The notes: generated from the letters alone by a model not told the origin. A DNA stretch of 64,000 nucleotides from Prostheceraeus crozeri (GCA_907163375.1 CAJQUW010014340.1:121381-185380); one strand, 5' to 3'; positions 1-10,934 are shown, counted from the first letter of the stretch. Program-made: numbers and translations.

Positions 1-21
1 AGACTCGTCGATGATGGGTGG

Positions 22-810
22 TTGCCTGACTTTAACGTTGAAGAAGTTTGGGAAATCCTATCTCACCTCAAAGTCAAAGCTACCGGCAGTGATGGTGTCC
101 CCACTATTTTATACAAAAAGTGTTCCATTGTGTTTGCAGAGCCTATCCATGTACTTATTTTAGAGAGTTTTCGACAGAGGCGATTTCCCACTCACTGGAA
201 AGTAGCGGATGTTGTGCCCGTTTTGAAGTCATCGAAAGACTCCTCAATTTCAAGCCTACGTCCAATCAGCCTTATTCCTGTCCCTGCGAAAATTGCCGAG
301 AAGATAATCATAAGAAGTCTGCTGCCTCAACTTACGAAATGTTTGGGCGAATTTCAGTACGGGGTTCGAAATAATTCTTCCACCACACACGCTATTATTA
401 CAATTCATGATCGTTTGACTGTATTAGCGAATGATCCTGGCGTTGGTGCAGCAGTTTACATCGGTTTCGATTTTACCAAAGCGTTTGATAGCATATCCCA
501 TAAGTTATTGCTGGAGAGACTCCAAGAACTTGATTTCCCATTTGGATTCGTGTTGTTAATGGCGGATTATTTGCATAATTGCTTCCAAAGAGTCAAAATG
601 AACACCTATAAAAGTGGCATGCGATCAATAACAAGCGGTGTTCCTCAGGATTCCTTGATTGGCCCTTATCATCCTTGAAGCCATTGACTCTATCCATGTG
701 CCTTGTAAAATATGTTGATGACGTGTGCTTTGTAGCTGATATCAGAAAATCTTCAGCTCTTAATGATACATCGCAGGTGCTAGCAAAGATCAGAATGATG
801 GATCTGTAAG
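22..810 (+). pseudogene. LINE (non-LTR retrotransposon) reverse transcriptase fragment
   Basis: The first 218 codons read as a non-LTR reverse transcriptase palm and fingers. RT motif A appears as DFTKAFDSISH, motif B as GVPQDSLIGP, and RPISLIPVPAKIAEK matches the usual RT block 2. The YVDD catalytic box (KYVDDVCFVAD) lies just downstream near 708-740 but in another frame, so the copy is frameshifted between about 670 and 705. The 5' part (endonuclease, ORF1) lies outside the window. The family is probably in the CR1/Jockey/RTE range, but I cannot place it further. It is a dead copy and a source of no obvious host function. Confidence 0.85.
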
Positions 811-934
811 CTTTTCTTACAGCTTTGATTGCTCTTACACGCTCGGCGTTCTCTTCCGTCACAGTTTCTGAAGGTCTTCCGGATCGCTCCTCATCATCCA
901 ATGATGTTCTCCCCTTCAAAATTCGGCGAACCAA
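800..934 (-). pseudogene. Possible mariner-type transposase N-terminal fragment
   Basis: On the minus strand about 45 codons contain GRTSLDDEERSGRPS followed by VTEENAERVRAI. This closely resembles the inter-helix linker of mariner/SETMAR-type transposases (typically GRxSxxDDxRSGRPS...EENIxxVR). Nothing recognisable of the DDD catalytic domain follows, and the upstream part is out of frame. It sits directly against the LINE fragment, so one may have inserted into the other. The call rests on this motif alone. Confidence 0.5.
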
Positions 935-2940
935 TTACTGATGGTTATCGAAGGACCAGAATCAACGACAGCATTTCGTCGGATGTTTTGAGTCGTGTAC
1001 GTATGACTGGAAGAATCGTCTCCTGCTGTGTGTACTACAGAACGGCTCCCACATTTCCTTTCTTTTTTTTCCTTGTGTCTTGTTGATTGCTAATTCCTAC
1101 TCGAATAAACTGTTTTCATTTTATTCTAGATCCAAGTGAAAGTCATGTATAATTCAGCAATGAGTTCATAGTAACTATTTTCTCAAAGTAAAATGCTTAT
1201 TGCATGTATTTATCCACTTCATCAGTGAAAAAAGAGGTTAACTCTCAGAGTAATGTGCAAAATGTAACTTTTCCTATCTCTCCAGAATTACGCCTCACTC
1301 TGTAGTTAAGTGATCAAGTGTCTGGCTAACTGCTAAGGTTGTTCCACATTCTGCTCTAGATATCTGCAAGACTTTGTTCCACATTCAGTTAATTTGAAGA
1401 ATCGTGTCTTGTGGTCATCAAAAAGTCATTAAATTCGATTAATCTCTAATTGGTTGTTTGTGTGCATTCTATAGTTGTCGGAAACAAATTTAAATGTTTG
1501 TGGCTGTCAGATTGCTGGAAATGATCGAGACAAAAAAGCTTTAGTAGAATAGCCTCCGCTCTTGTCTCTAGTTTTTGCACAATTAATTCTATGAAACTGC
1601 ATTCAAGTACATAAGTTGAGTTAGTTCCTTGCGGGTGCTTTAGCTAATTGTAATCCCAATATTCATGATAGGCCAATTGTAACCTTCATTTAAGCAAAAT
1701 GAACAAAATTTGCGAATAATTAAACCAGCACTTAGTTTTCGTCATCAGTCTACAAAAGGCAACCTTTTTCATTGCTGTCTTTTAATGTCAAGGCTGTATA
1801 ACTTTATTACTATAAGGCTTTATACTTTATTATAACTTAGCTACATACAATTATTTATGTTAAAAAAATTGGAGGAGTCAGATGTCAGACCAAAATTTAG
1901 TGACCTACATCATTTTCACATGTCTCATCTCTCCAAAAATACAGTCAACCTTTTCCATCAGAAACTACCAAACCTGGAAAATGTGGAGACCTGAATATAC
2001 CTACACGTGCATGTAGCATGCCAAGTGATTGCATTTGTGCAAGAAATTACCACAACCGACGCTCATTGTCTAAAAATTGATGTTGTTACTGCGTTTCTCA
2101 GAGATGAAGGCGTCTGAAATTTTTCCCATTGGATCAAATTGAACCAGCAACAGGTCCGCTCCGACTCATTAAAATCATGCAAATGCAGGGTATGAAGGAC
2201 TATATGCAGCATTCAAAGACGGAAAATTAGCTAAGTAATAGGCGGAGCTCAAACAATACTTCGTTTGATGAAGCTAGCAATGAAACCTTGTAATTGCGTT
2301 GCAGAAGCGTGATTTGAATAGTCATGACTCATGACCATCAAATGGTGTGAACTATCTGCTGGACACCTTTATCATATACAAATATAGATCCACACCTCTA
2401 AAAATGAATAGACGTACTGTATGTTGCATATATCTGGCTGTTGTCGTTGCCGGACATGCCGCTTTGCTTGACTTTATTTACTTTGCACATTCGTCTCTGC
2501 TAAGATTCCAACCGCAGATGCATTACTGAGATATCGAGGCTTTCGAGAAGAATTTATTTCATTTGGAATCAGTAATTCAGAATTAGCAAGTCTAAAATAT
2601 TTATAGTGCTGTCAACATCTTCTTTCATTGAATGGAAATTTGTTATGCTTCAAACTTTTCTCTCCTTTTTATCTTTCACGATAAATTAAAAAGTTAAAGG
2701 TAAAACATATGTAGAACGTTTCAGGCATTCAACCGTCCTCGAGGGTATCGGCGGTAAAAGCAACACAAATGAAGACTTGCTGTCTGACTGCGGATGATGT
2801 GAACAAGATTTAGAAATCGATTAGTTCATTTTTGCGATTGATTTGCACAGAAAGGCGCTTTATGTAGTTCGTTTCCATCAAGCGAGTATCCAGAGGATCA
2901 GAGCACTTTTCAAGAATAGTCAAATATAAATCATTGATAG
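935..2940. other. Unassigned non-coding stretch
   Basis: AT-rich sequence with only short stop-free runs (for example 2347-2529) that show no codon bias or recognisable domain. I see no RNA gene or clear repeat boundary here. Confidence 0.5.
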
Positions 2941-2945
2941 TCAAG

Positions 2946-3140
2946 TCACGAGTTTGGTGTTTTGTGAGGAATATAATCAATCAGAGAAGTACTGGAATTT
3001 CTATTATGCAAACTACGACTATGCTCCATGAAACGAAGTTTAAGTGGCCTGCTACCCATAGCAATATAAAGTTGCTTATATAAGTTACACGTTAATTTGC
3101 AAATGACCTGACGGCTCATATAATTTAGGTTTTCAGGCAA
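2946..3140 (-). pseudogene. Penelope-like element, GIY-YIG endonuclease fragment
   Basis: The minus-strand reading contains VICKLTCNLYKQLYIAMGS, then RPLKLRFMEHSRS. This is the spacing of the C-terminal GIY-YIG domain of Penelope-like elements (V-Y-x-I/L-x-C-x2-C-x3-Y-I-G-x-T-x-R-x-L-x2-R-x2-EH). Only the endonuclease tail is visible. A second stop-free run upstream (3125-3313) may be a poorly conserved continuation, but I do not recognise it. It is a truncated retroelement relic, distinct from the better preserved Penelope copy at 50-52 kb. Confidence 0.6.
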
Positions 3141-3319
3141 GCAATTACATAAGTCACAGTTCGCATGTTTTTGTTTTTTCTTTTTATTTCGTAGACTAGG
3201 TTTACAGTTTTATTTGGTTTGCCAACTAGTTTGACTGGGAAATGGTACTTATCAACGGATTTTTCTGTCCATACGGTTGTCAATAAGGAAACTGATGTGT
3301 CGCTCTGGTCCACCCTGCA

Positions 3320-5035
3320 AGTATTTATTGGCCAACTGATATATAGATCAACATATGGGCGTAGTAGCTAGACATACGAGCTTGTGTGATGTGACTATAT
3401 GCATAGGTGCATGCTGTGGGTTCGCATATTTACACCTGAACATGCGTCAAAAGCACCTAGTTGGAGCTACGGTTGATCAGTATATAGTATCGGATGCAAC
3501 CCATAACAATAATGGATAATTGGTATCTTGTTTTAGCAGCCTATTAAACTGTCTTTGACATGCATGTTTATATACTACATACCTTTACATTAATGTTAAC
3601 TTTAATAATATATTTAATGATTAATGTGTCTAAGACGTCCACTGGTGTTTAAGGCGGTTTTCATATTTACAATATACATCAGGCGTAAAGAAGTTCCACA
3701 ACACATGTGTCCAACTCGTAAAATCAACAGTTTATTTCAATGACCTCATATAGCTGTTGATAACTGAGGTGCCTACACAATATTCCTTTGATACTTCCAT
3801 CAGAAAATTAAAATAAGCCCCTTCAAAAATAGAAAAGTGTGAAGGCTACATTAGGCCCATTGTACACGTGGCCAATTCTTTCATACCAAAAGCATACATC
3901 CGCTTCTTACTTGCGAGATAGACCTGTACTGAAGGCAACATAAAAATAGTAAATAGGCCGGAAGATTCAGAGCCAAAGCCAAATAATTTTTGCACAATGA
4001 TCGGAAGCTGAAATCAATCACTCACTTATTCGTCAATTCAAATCTAGATTTTTATCTTAAGTGACTTTTACAGTAATTTGACTATGGCATGATGCTTCTT
4101 AATCTAAGTAAATCCTCGCTGCACGAGCAAGATGTGTTCTAGCTGTCTGTGATTCGAATATGTCCGTAAGTCGCAATTGCATGTTAGAATATTTTTAAAA
4201 TGCTCGTACTGTGGAATAGCATTTATTATGTAGTGTAGTATTATATAGTATAGCCTTATCAAGTCCATTGTTTTAGAAAATAGCCTGAAAGATCTGAAAT
4301 CATTGTTTTTAATAAGCATCATTGTGCTTGTTGCCGTATTGGTGTGACACTGCGTAATAAGGTTATATAATTCTCAGCTGAAAATTCCTGTTCTAAATTA
4401 ACACTTATACTTGGGGTTGCACACTGATAAGGTAATCTTGGTTTGAGATCGGCTACTTGTTTTTCTTGAAACTGCTGTTCTCGCATTCTTCTAGTCAAGT
4501 TTAATTCAATCTCCAGCATTTAGATGTTCGGAGTCTAAAGATTCATTCTTGCATTTGTTTACTCACTCGGAAGCAACTCGCTTTATCCAACGAAGCTCAA
4601 ACATCACATTAAATCATCTCCTTCATGTTGACGTGAATCATTTCGCCTGTGCAATCACTTGCTGTAGGCTAAAAAATATTGAGTATTGCTTACAAATTCA
4701 ATGAATGCTGTAACTTTACCAATTTCTGCAGCAGATATTGAAAATCGCAATAAGTAATGTTTGTTTCCACTATAATTAACTTCTGTGGCAGCAGTTCGAT
4801 TCATTGAATGATCCCTAAGAACAGCTTTGAGAAACGGTTCACGTACGAGATTTAGCACTCTTCATTGCTTATCAAACGGCTATCTAGACACTAAATAATT
4901 GTATAACAGTTCACGTTGTTTATAAGACTAATCGATTTTCATTTCGTGTATGAAGAATTATGAAGTGTTAAAACACGTCAAATTTATTGATTACATAATG
5001 ATCAAGCTATTGTCGTAGTTAAGATATCATTGATA
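3320..5035. other. Unassigned non-coding stretch
   Basis: Only short minus-strand stop-free runs (4104-4858), none with a recognisable domain. No repeat or RNA gene identified. Confidence 0.45.
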
Positions 5036-5060
5036 CGGAATTCCGTGTGATGCATTTGAA

Positions 5061-5121
5061 GGTTGCATCACGAGTGACGATCGAGGGCGAAGCCCGAGAT
5101 CGACAAACGAGTGTTGCAACC
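5061..5121 (+). repeat. Compact nested hairpin (structured repeat)
   Basis: GGTTGCA (5061-5067) pairs with TGCAACC (5115-5121). Between them CGATC/GATCG flanks a GA/GA internal loop and a GGGC-GAA-GCCC hairpin (5078-5102). The GC-rich hairpin stands out from the AT-rich surroundings. It could be an element terminus or a small structured RNA. No family is recognised. Confidence 0.5.
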
Positions 5122-5323
5122 GAATTGTTACACTCTGTTTTTTTTGGACAGAGTAATGTAAGCGATTTATCACCACACTTAGCCGATTTCTATGTAATTG
5201 CTTGAACTATTAGGGAATTTGTACTTTATTGTTCCTCAATGAATGGCATAGAAATCGTTTTTCAACCATAGATATCTATAACTAGCAATTTTGGCTGGTC
5301 AACAGTTTGCAGATGTGTTTTGG

Positions 5324-6180
5324 AACGCTATCTTAGCGCTATGATAGCGTTATCCGACAAACTAAGTATTTCAGAACGCGCTATTCTTTATCATGAAGCG
5401 CCAATCTATGCGCTATTTATTGAAGTTCTGAGAAACGCTACTTAACACAATAGGAAATTGGTTGTTGTCTGTAATTGTAAATGAAAGCTATCTTATTTTA
5501 TGCACCTTTTTGGCGGAATGTTTTTGCATGTTTACTACTTGTCAAGTTACAAGAGTTCCAACATCAGTATTAAAACTTTTTCAGCTTTTTTTTTGTTTTC
5601 TAATTCATATCAATGTAGCCTACTGTCACAATTTCAGATTTGTAGAAAACAATTAATTCCAGATCTAATTTATTAATTTAGAAAGACACATTTATACTGA
5701 AATCAAAATCAATTTGATCAATGGATGTATGAAAGCAATTACATAATTTAGTCTTTGGTTTAGGCGGGTCTAGAAGGCTGCTAAGCATCACTTCTTGCTC
5801 CGGTCCTTTTCTTTTGTATGCTTCAACAGCATTTCTTCGATGCCCAGTTCTTGATTTTATTAACTGCTCGTCTACATTTTCTCGGAATAGCCTTGTCGCA
5901 CATGTTACTTTGCCAGAATGTGCCGTGATGTATCCTTTGATATCGGCTATGGATGCGGCCTCCGGCTGTTGTACAAAGAGATTATCAGCTATGTTATAAA
6001 GAAACGCTATCTTAGCGTATCTGGATAACAGAACAAGTTGAAATTACGGTTACATTCACAATGTGCAATTACGAGCCATAGCAATCTTGGGTCAGATAAT
6101 CAACAGATCAATCTATGCAGGCGGGCAGTGTTATTCTACTATAGCGCTAGAAAACGCTATCTTAGCGCTGTCATAGCGTT
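5324..6180. repeat. Recurring AACGCTATC hairpins (MITE-like repeat cluster)
   Basis: A 28-bp near-palindrome AACGCTATC...GATAGCGTT occurs at 5324-5351 and in almost the same form at 6153-6180. Further half-copies lie near 6003 and 6327, together with shorter AGCGCTA words. The arrangement suggests MITE ends or a spreading palindromic repeat. No transposase or TSD was found. Confidence 0.45.
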
Positions 6181-6566
6181 CGAAGTTAGAATAGCGTCAC
6201 AAAATTGTGTTGAGACAGAGCCTTTCATACAAACTTCAGCGTGTGCAAAATGTGGAAATACCTTGTCAGACAATCTGACGCTATCTGTGTTTCATACAAC
6301 TTACACAAGCTGTGAGGAGCTCGAACGCTATCTAAGAAAGTGATATCTATGGTATTTCTTTATTCAGCAGTTGAAACAAGTGAAATTGCATCAACTGCAC
6401 TTACATGAGGACGCAATGCAAGTGATTTAGAACTTCATGTTGATGTAACTGAAACTACCACAGTTAATGCATATGCATGGCCAGAGTGTAACAATTTGAC
6501 AATATCTTAATATTGAGGAAAATTATGCAAATCTATGTAGAACAAAAATGCAAATATATATAGATA

Positions 6567-6574
6567 CATACCGT
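6567..6574. repeat. 8-bp target-site duplication (left) of the outer hAT element
   Basis: CATACCGT lies immediately outside the left inverted end and is repeated exactly at 30743-30750. Eight base pairs is the hAT-superfamily TSD length. Confidence 0.93.
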
Positions 6575-7174
6575 CAGGGCTGTGGAGCCGGAGCCTTAAG
6601 GAGCCGATGATTTTGGTCGGAGCCGGAGCCGGAGCCGAGCCGATTTATCACAAAGGCTCCGGCTCCGATAGTTTGAGCTTTGATATAAATCTAGAATATT
6701 GAAAGTTATTAATTGGCATCATAAAAAAATTAAATCATTTGAAATCTAAAGATATGTCTTTTAAGTATACCAATGATCTGTCCTCCACGATATCTTTCTT
6801 TGCAGTTGCCGCCTTCTTTTGTATTATATTTATTATATATTTACACACATGTGCAACATTTCTTTATTGCATATGTTTCGTAAGACTAATTTCCATATTG
6901 ACAACGTATTCTCCAAAATCCATTAATTTGAAGACTTGTTATATGCATGCTAACTAGATGATTGTAGATTCCTAGAGACAAGTCGCCAGTCATTTATGTA
7001 CACATTTCCAGTTCAGTCAGCAAAGATAATATAGCTACATTTCTTGCGCAATGTCTTAAATCTAATACGGTTACTATGTAGGCTATCATCTATCGGTATG
7101 GCTACTGGCAGAAGCTACTGGCATCCGTAACAATGCCAATTTCCTTAGATTGTATTGTAGGCTCTTGTGCAGTC

Positions 7175-7180
7175 CCCCCA
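7175..7180. repeat. 6-bp target-site duplication of element P (left)
   Basis: CCCCCA abuts AGTAGTAA at 7181 and is repeated at 29004-29009 directly after TTACTACT. It lies in a C-run, so its exact length is less certain than that of the outer hAT TSD. Confidence 0.65.
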
Positions 7181-7352
7181 AGTAGTAATAAAAGGTCCAT
7201 AATAAACACAGCGCGCCCCCCCCTCCCCCCCCTCTGGAACGACAGAGTCTGTCGTGGTGTGCCGGCCAGGTTGGTTCACAACATGGTCGCTGACTCCCCC
7301 CCCCTCTGCAACGACAGAGTGTGAGACTCGCAGGAGTGGGTCCGACCGCCTG

Positions 7353-7440
7353 GTTGACTTGGGCGACCGTCCAGGTTGACGTGGGCGACCGTCTAGGTTG
7401 ACGTGGGCGACCGTCTAGGCTGACGTGGGCGACCGTCTAG
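7353..7440 (+). repeat. 22-bp minisatellite, 4 units (left arm of P)
   Basis: Four units of the form GTTGACGTGGGCGACCGTCT plus AG, with single-base variants, lie just inside the terminal C-run block. The mirror image is at about 28752-28842. A looser version occurs in the related element near 63520. Confidence 0.8.
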
Positions 7441-8515
7441 GTTGTCGTGGATGGTGAAATGGCTGCCAGATTCGGATTCAGCGTAAAATTCTGCATCTGT
7501 GATGTGATTTCCAGCTCAATCGGCGAGAAAAAATTTTTCTTCAAAATTTTAACAGAGTTAAAATTTGGGACGTTTTGGTGTGTAGCGCCCAAACGAAGCA
7601 TCGGATGAGAAAACGGAGGCCAGATTCGGAATCTACGTGAAATTTTGGGTTAGGAAGGATGTTTCCAGCGAAATCGGAGAGAAAAAATTTTCACTGACGT
7701 CCCCCCCCCTCTGGACAGCTTGCTTTGATTTTGGCTTCCAGTGGACGGATTTTGTCGTGCGATAGCTCGTTTGAAAGCTAAGAGTGAGACAAATTCACTG
7801 AAAGAATCGGCTTGTTCCTATCTGTCTTCGTTTAGATGTGAGACGCCATTTAAGATTTTGGGACATTGGCGAAAAACGACAGTTAGAATTTTTGCGATGG
7901 CTGCCTACTGTAGAGCCAAAACGAAGCATCGGATGGGAAAACGGAGGCCAGATTCGGATTCAGCGTCAAATTCTGCATCGGTAGGGTGAGTTTCAAGTCA
8001 ATCGGAGAGAAAAATTTTCGCTGACGTCCCCCCCCCCTCTGGACAGCTTGCTTCGATTTTGGCTTCCAGTGGACGGATTTTGTCGCGCGATAGCTCGTTT
8101 GAAAGCTAAGAGTGAGACAAATTCAGTGAAAGAATCGGCTTGTTCCTATCTGTCTTCGTTTAGATGTGAGACGCCATTTAAGATTTTGGGACATTGGCGA
8201 AAAACGACAGAGTTAGAATTTGGGACGTTTTGGGCTCTAGCTTCAAAACGAAGCATCGGATGAGAAAACAGATTTCAGATTTGGAATCAGCGTCAAATTC
8301 TTTATCTGTATGGTGAGTTTCAAGTCAATCGGAGAGAAAAAATTTTCAACATTTTTCGAAAAAACGACAGAGTTAGAATTTTTGCGATGGCTGCCTACTG
8401 TAGAGCCAAAACGAAGCATCGGATGGGAAAACGGAGGCCAGATTCTGATTCAGCGTCAAATTCTATATGGAAATAGTGTATTTCCAGCTCAATCGGAGCA
8501 CTAGAACCGGAGATA
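7441..8515 (+). repeat. C-run tandem repeat block, left arm of P
   Basis: Diverged tandem units, each carrying GACGT followed by a run of 8-10 C, then CTCTGGACAGCTTGCT and the conserved stretch AGCTCGTTTGAAAGCTAAGA. C-runs lie near 7703 and 8028. Stop-free runs here (for example 7741-7989, 8048-8263) recur in every unit because the DNA repeats. I do not consider them proteins. Confidence 0.8.
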
Positions 8516-8546
8516 GACGGGATTTTTAGTGTTTGGATGATGGGTA

Positions 8547-8580
8547 TTACGTCATCACTGATCGTCACACACTATATAAG
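8547..8580 (+). promoter_or_regulatory. Gene 1 promoter of P: CRE-like site plus TATA box (left arm)
   Basis: TATATAAG at 8573-8580 follows a TTACGTCA (CRE/ATF-like) site at 8547-8554. A start near 8603 would place the first exon at about 8603-8629, ending in a CAGAG/GTAGGT splice donor. The same arrangement is mirrored at 25620-25654. Confidence 0.65.
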
Positions 8581-8882
8581 CTGGGAACCGACGGAGACTT
8601 TGTCATTTAGAGGAGAACGATTGTCAGAGGTAGGTCGTCTCTCTGAGCTCCGATGATAGCTTCGGACATTCCAAATTCCAAGTTTCTGTAAGAAACCGAC
8701 TTAGAAAATTTCATTGCTGATATCAGCTAAGCCGTCAGACTTAGAGGTTCGCCAGGAGATGGCCTTCGTCTCCAGGCCATAAAAGACTCCAAAACTTTAA
8801 AGGCTCGTAACTTTGCTTCTACAAGTCCGTTTGACTTGATTCAAAAAAGGTTCGGTCGCTATTGACCTGCCCTAAGTGATGG

Positions 8883-8908
8883 ACTACTTATAAAATTTTA
8901 TAAGTAGT
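8883..8908. repeat. 26-bp perfect palindrome
   Basis: ACTACTTATAAAA followed directly by its reverse complement, inside the candidate gene 1 intron. It has no loop and would form a cruciform or bind a dimeric protein. It is conserved in the right arm near 25285-25311. Confidence 0.8.
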
Positions 8909-9066
8909 GCTAAAAAGTTGAAAAATTTAAATTCACTAGTTTTGGAGGTTTTCTGGGGTTTTCGACCCTGCTGAAGTCAATGAAAGCATTTTTAATGATG
9001 TCTGAGCCAGTCTTCTCATGGTATAAGCGGCTTTTCACTGAAAGCGAGCAAGACATGGAGAGTTTT

Positions 9067-9235
9067 GCTGTAATATTCCACTGACAGGGTGTTCCTTCGG
9101 GACGGCGGACGATGCCGTAGTGATAAGTGTGGCAAGGGAATGTGTCATATTTAAGACCGTAACCGCTGGGACAACTCATGTCTCATGTTGGGCATTTGAC
9201 ACAGCTCTCAACGTAGCACTTTGAACGCCAATCGG
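9067..9235 (+). ncRNA. Structured RNA module A (left arm)
   Basis: This is the first of three diverged copies per arm (A, B, C) sharing blocks in the same order: GTAATA-YTCC, then GTTCC-tetraloop-GGAC-GGCGG, GCCGTAG, TCATGTTGGGC and CTCAACGTAG. Here the small hairpin is TCC-TTCG-GGA (9093-9102), a stable cUUCGg tetraloop on the plus strand, followed by ACGGC/GCCGT. Reading frames are not conserved among the copies, so RNA rather than protein is conserved. I recognise no RNA family. Confidence 0.6.
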
Positions 9236-9312
9236 TTGAGTCTTAGCTATCTTGTCATGGGTGGCCTCTAAACATCTCCATTGCAAAACGCTGGTGAATC
9301 AAGCTCTCTACG

Positions 9313-9399
9313 GCTTGCTATCAAGCAGATCAAAGCAACAACTTGGGATGTTTCCTCAAGGTTTTCAAGTATGCTGAGTTCAAATCTGCTATCAGATTT
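9313..9399 (+). ncRNA. Two CTAT-loop hairpins
   Basis: GCTTG-CTAT-CAAGC (9313-9326) and AAATCTG-CTAT-CAGATTT (9382-9399). Stems differ but the CTAT loop, closed by G-C, is constant. The same type recurs at 11201-11212, 11242-11259, 11712-11737 and 12187-12212. Confidence 0.65.
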
Positions 9400-9427
9400 C
9401 AAATTTAACTAAGTCTAAGGCAGCTTT

Positions 9428-9660
9428 GAGGGGTTAGATCCCAGCTACTGATCACTACCTTTGACTCGGCGTTCCTGTTACCACTTCGGGGCAGTGACAA
9501 TGATGTCTTCAGCTGTAAAGAGCGGGTATCGGGGAAGATCTCTCACTTCCCTAGTGATCAGTACAAGGCCTTCGGGCTGTTGACGGGATCGAGTGCCACT
9601 CACTACACTCAAATCTATCATTCCTCAGCCGAGGCCTTGGAGTTGGGATAAGATCCCCTC
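9428..9660 (+). ncRNA. Structured RNA module D (left arm), multibranched fold
   Basis: A closing helix GAGGGG/CCCCTC with ATCCCA/TGGGAT encloses at least two arms. One has a perfect 12-bp stem TACTGATCACTA (9446-9457) with TAGTGATCAGTA (9552-9563). The other is built on CAAGGCC/GGCCTTG. It lies inside the candidate gene 1 intron and is mirrored at 24534-24766. It resembles no class I know. Confidence 0.6.
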
Positions 9661-9833
9661 TGAGTAATACCTGTAACGGTTTCATCAGCTTAACTTGTCT
9701 ATCCTCAAGTAATGATAGCATTACAGTATGACTTTGAAAACATAATCTTCACATTTACTGACATTTTATTTCTATACGTTGCGCTCTGCTCAGGTTTGAT
9801 ATCAAACTTTCTCATTTTTCTTTGCAGTGAAAA

Positions 9834-10934
9834 ATGACCAAAGACGTGAATAAACGCCTACAATTTTTTAAATGCAGTTGTGGGGATGTGTTTAGGGGTG
9901 AGAATTTTCACCTTCACCATAAAAAGAATGCTGCGCATAGTGTTGCGGTTAAGGTGTGGTTTTGTGTGTGGTGTAATGTGAGGTGTGATGAAAGGAATGA
10001 TGCCTTCAGTGAGTTGCACTCGAAGTGTGTATTCAGAAAAATTTCGAAAGTTTTGATGAAGAAGATGATGTGTGGTGAGCAGGGAATGCTGTATGAGGAG
10101 GGAATGTGTGCTCGTTTGCCACCAGTAGAGGTGGTAAATGTTGAAAAGCGTGTTGTGAGTGATGTAGATGTGGATGCGAGTACTTCCAAAAAGAGTAGAG
10201 TGATGTCGGTGAGTTGGATTTCATCGGATGATGAATGTATGAATGATGATTCGAGTGTTGCTGCTGCTGAGCGTGAGCTTGAGAAAGCTGTGAGGGCGAT
10301 TGTGCCAGTACCCGAGGTGTTGGCACAATCAACGCCTAGACCTTCACCGAGGTGCGTTGAGAAAGTTGAGAGGTCGACTGTTCCGTGTGAAGTTGTGCTG
10401 TCGAGGAATGATGTGCGTGCTTATACGAATGTGAGGCATGAGTGTACAAAGTTAGAAGGAAGAGTGAGATCGCTGAAGAGTACGCTGAAAGAGGTGACTG
10501 CTGAGCGTGATAGTTTGAAGTTGAATGCTGAGAGTGTGACTCAAAAGTTAAGGGAGTGTGCGGCTGCAAAAGAGAGTATGGTGAAGGAGAGAAAGTTGAA
10601 GGAAGAGGCGGTGATGAAGTTTGAGAAGTGTGATCGAGAGCGAAGTGAGGAGCGCATGCTGAAGGAAGCGGCGCTTGAGGAAGTGAGTTTGTTGAAGAAT
10701 GAGTTGGCGCGTTTGAAGGAGTGTGAGAAGGTGAAATCTCTCACAACTATGCACATCCCCATCGCAGGTGTCGTCCCTGACAAACCAATTGTATATCTAA
10801 ATATAAGCAATGACGACACTCAGGAGTGCTACAGCTGTGCGGATGTCCGTTGCTACCATATAAATATTCAACACACCGACGACATCCACATAGCTTGTTC
10901 AAAGCCATACAAGTATCGTGAGTATAATGACTGA
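9834..10934 (+). CDS. P gene 1: zinc-finger/coiled-coil protein (left arm, intact)
   Basis: A 366-aa reading frame beginning 6 nt after a good splice acceptor. Residues 1-70 carry two Cys/His clusters of C2H2 or C2HC type: CSCGDVFRGENFHLHH, then FCVWCNVRCDERNDAFSELH with a trailing Cys. Residues 110-180 are acidic and serine-rich (DDECMNDDSS). Residues about 190-310 are a heptad-like Lys/Glu/Leu coiled coil. A GTGAGT donor at 10918 and TTTCAG acceptor at 10981 bracket a 64-nt candidate intron. If used, the product ends a few residues differently, with its stop at 10996-10998. The fold suggests nucleic-acid binding and self-association, but I recognise no homologous family. No integrase, polymerase or capsid motif is present. 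Confidence 0.75.
   Translation: MTKDVNKRLQFFKCSCGDVFRGENFHLHHKKNAAHSVAVKVWFCVWCNVRCDERNDAFSELHSKCVFRKISKVLMKKMMCGEQGMLYEEGMCARLPPVEVVNVEKRVVSDVDVDASTSKKSRVMSVSWISSDDECMNDDSSVAAAERELEKAVRAIVPVPEVLAQSTPRPSPRCVEKVERSTVPCEVVLSRNDVRAYTNVRHECTKLEGRVRSLKSTLKEVTAERDSLKLNAESVTQKLRECAAAKESMVKERKLKEEAVMKFEKCDRERSEERMLKEAALEEVSLLKNELARLKECEKVKSLTTMHIPIAGVVPDKPIVYLNISNDDTQECYSCADVRCYHINIQHTDDIHIACSKPYKYREYND

Larger units (their letters stand above)
8603..9827 (+). other. 5' non-coding exon and candidate 1.2-kb intron of gene 1 (left arm)
   Basis: A GTAGGT donor at 8630 and a polypyrimidine/TTTGCAG acceptor ending at 9827 bracket the intron. The gene 1 ATG follows 6 nt later at 9834. The intron is dense in RNA structure: module A, module D and several CTAT-loop hairpins. 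Splicing is inferred from site quality and the position of the ATG. Confidence 0.55.

Noticed and set aside
6591-6680. GGAGCC runs as a coding or microsatellite repeat
   Set aside because: They sit at both ends of the hAT element in inverted orientation, as expected of subterminal transposase sites.
7741-8504. Repeated 70-120 aa frames in the C-run repeats (LRFWLPVDGFCRAIARLKAK type)
   Set aside because: The frame recurs because the DNA unit is tandemly repeated. It runs through the C-runs, varies in length and frame between units and has no promoter or start context.
7441-8515. Resemblance of the C-runs to herpesvirus packaging (pac) signals
   Set aside because: Only the C-run itself is similar. 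No herpesvirus gene or neighbouring pac motif is visible.
9067-9235. Modules A-C as hammerhead, twister, HDV, group I intron or tRNA
   Set aside because: None of the diagnostic cores (CUGANGA/GAAA, CCCAAG loop, HDV L3, group I P7, tRNA arms) is present.
10541-10819. Minus-strand frames inside gene 1 (several of 66-99 aa)
   Set aside because: These are shadows of the coiled-coil gene, whose repetitive codons keep the other strand open.
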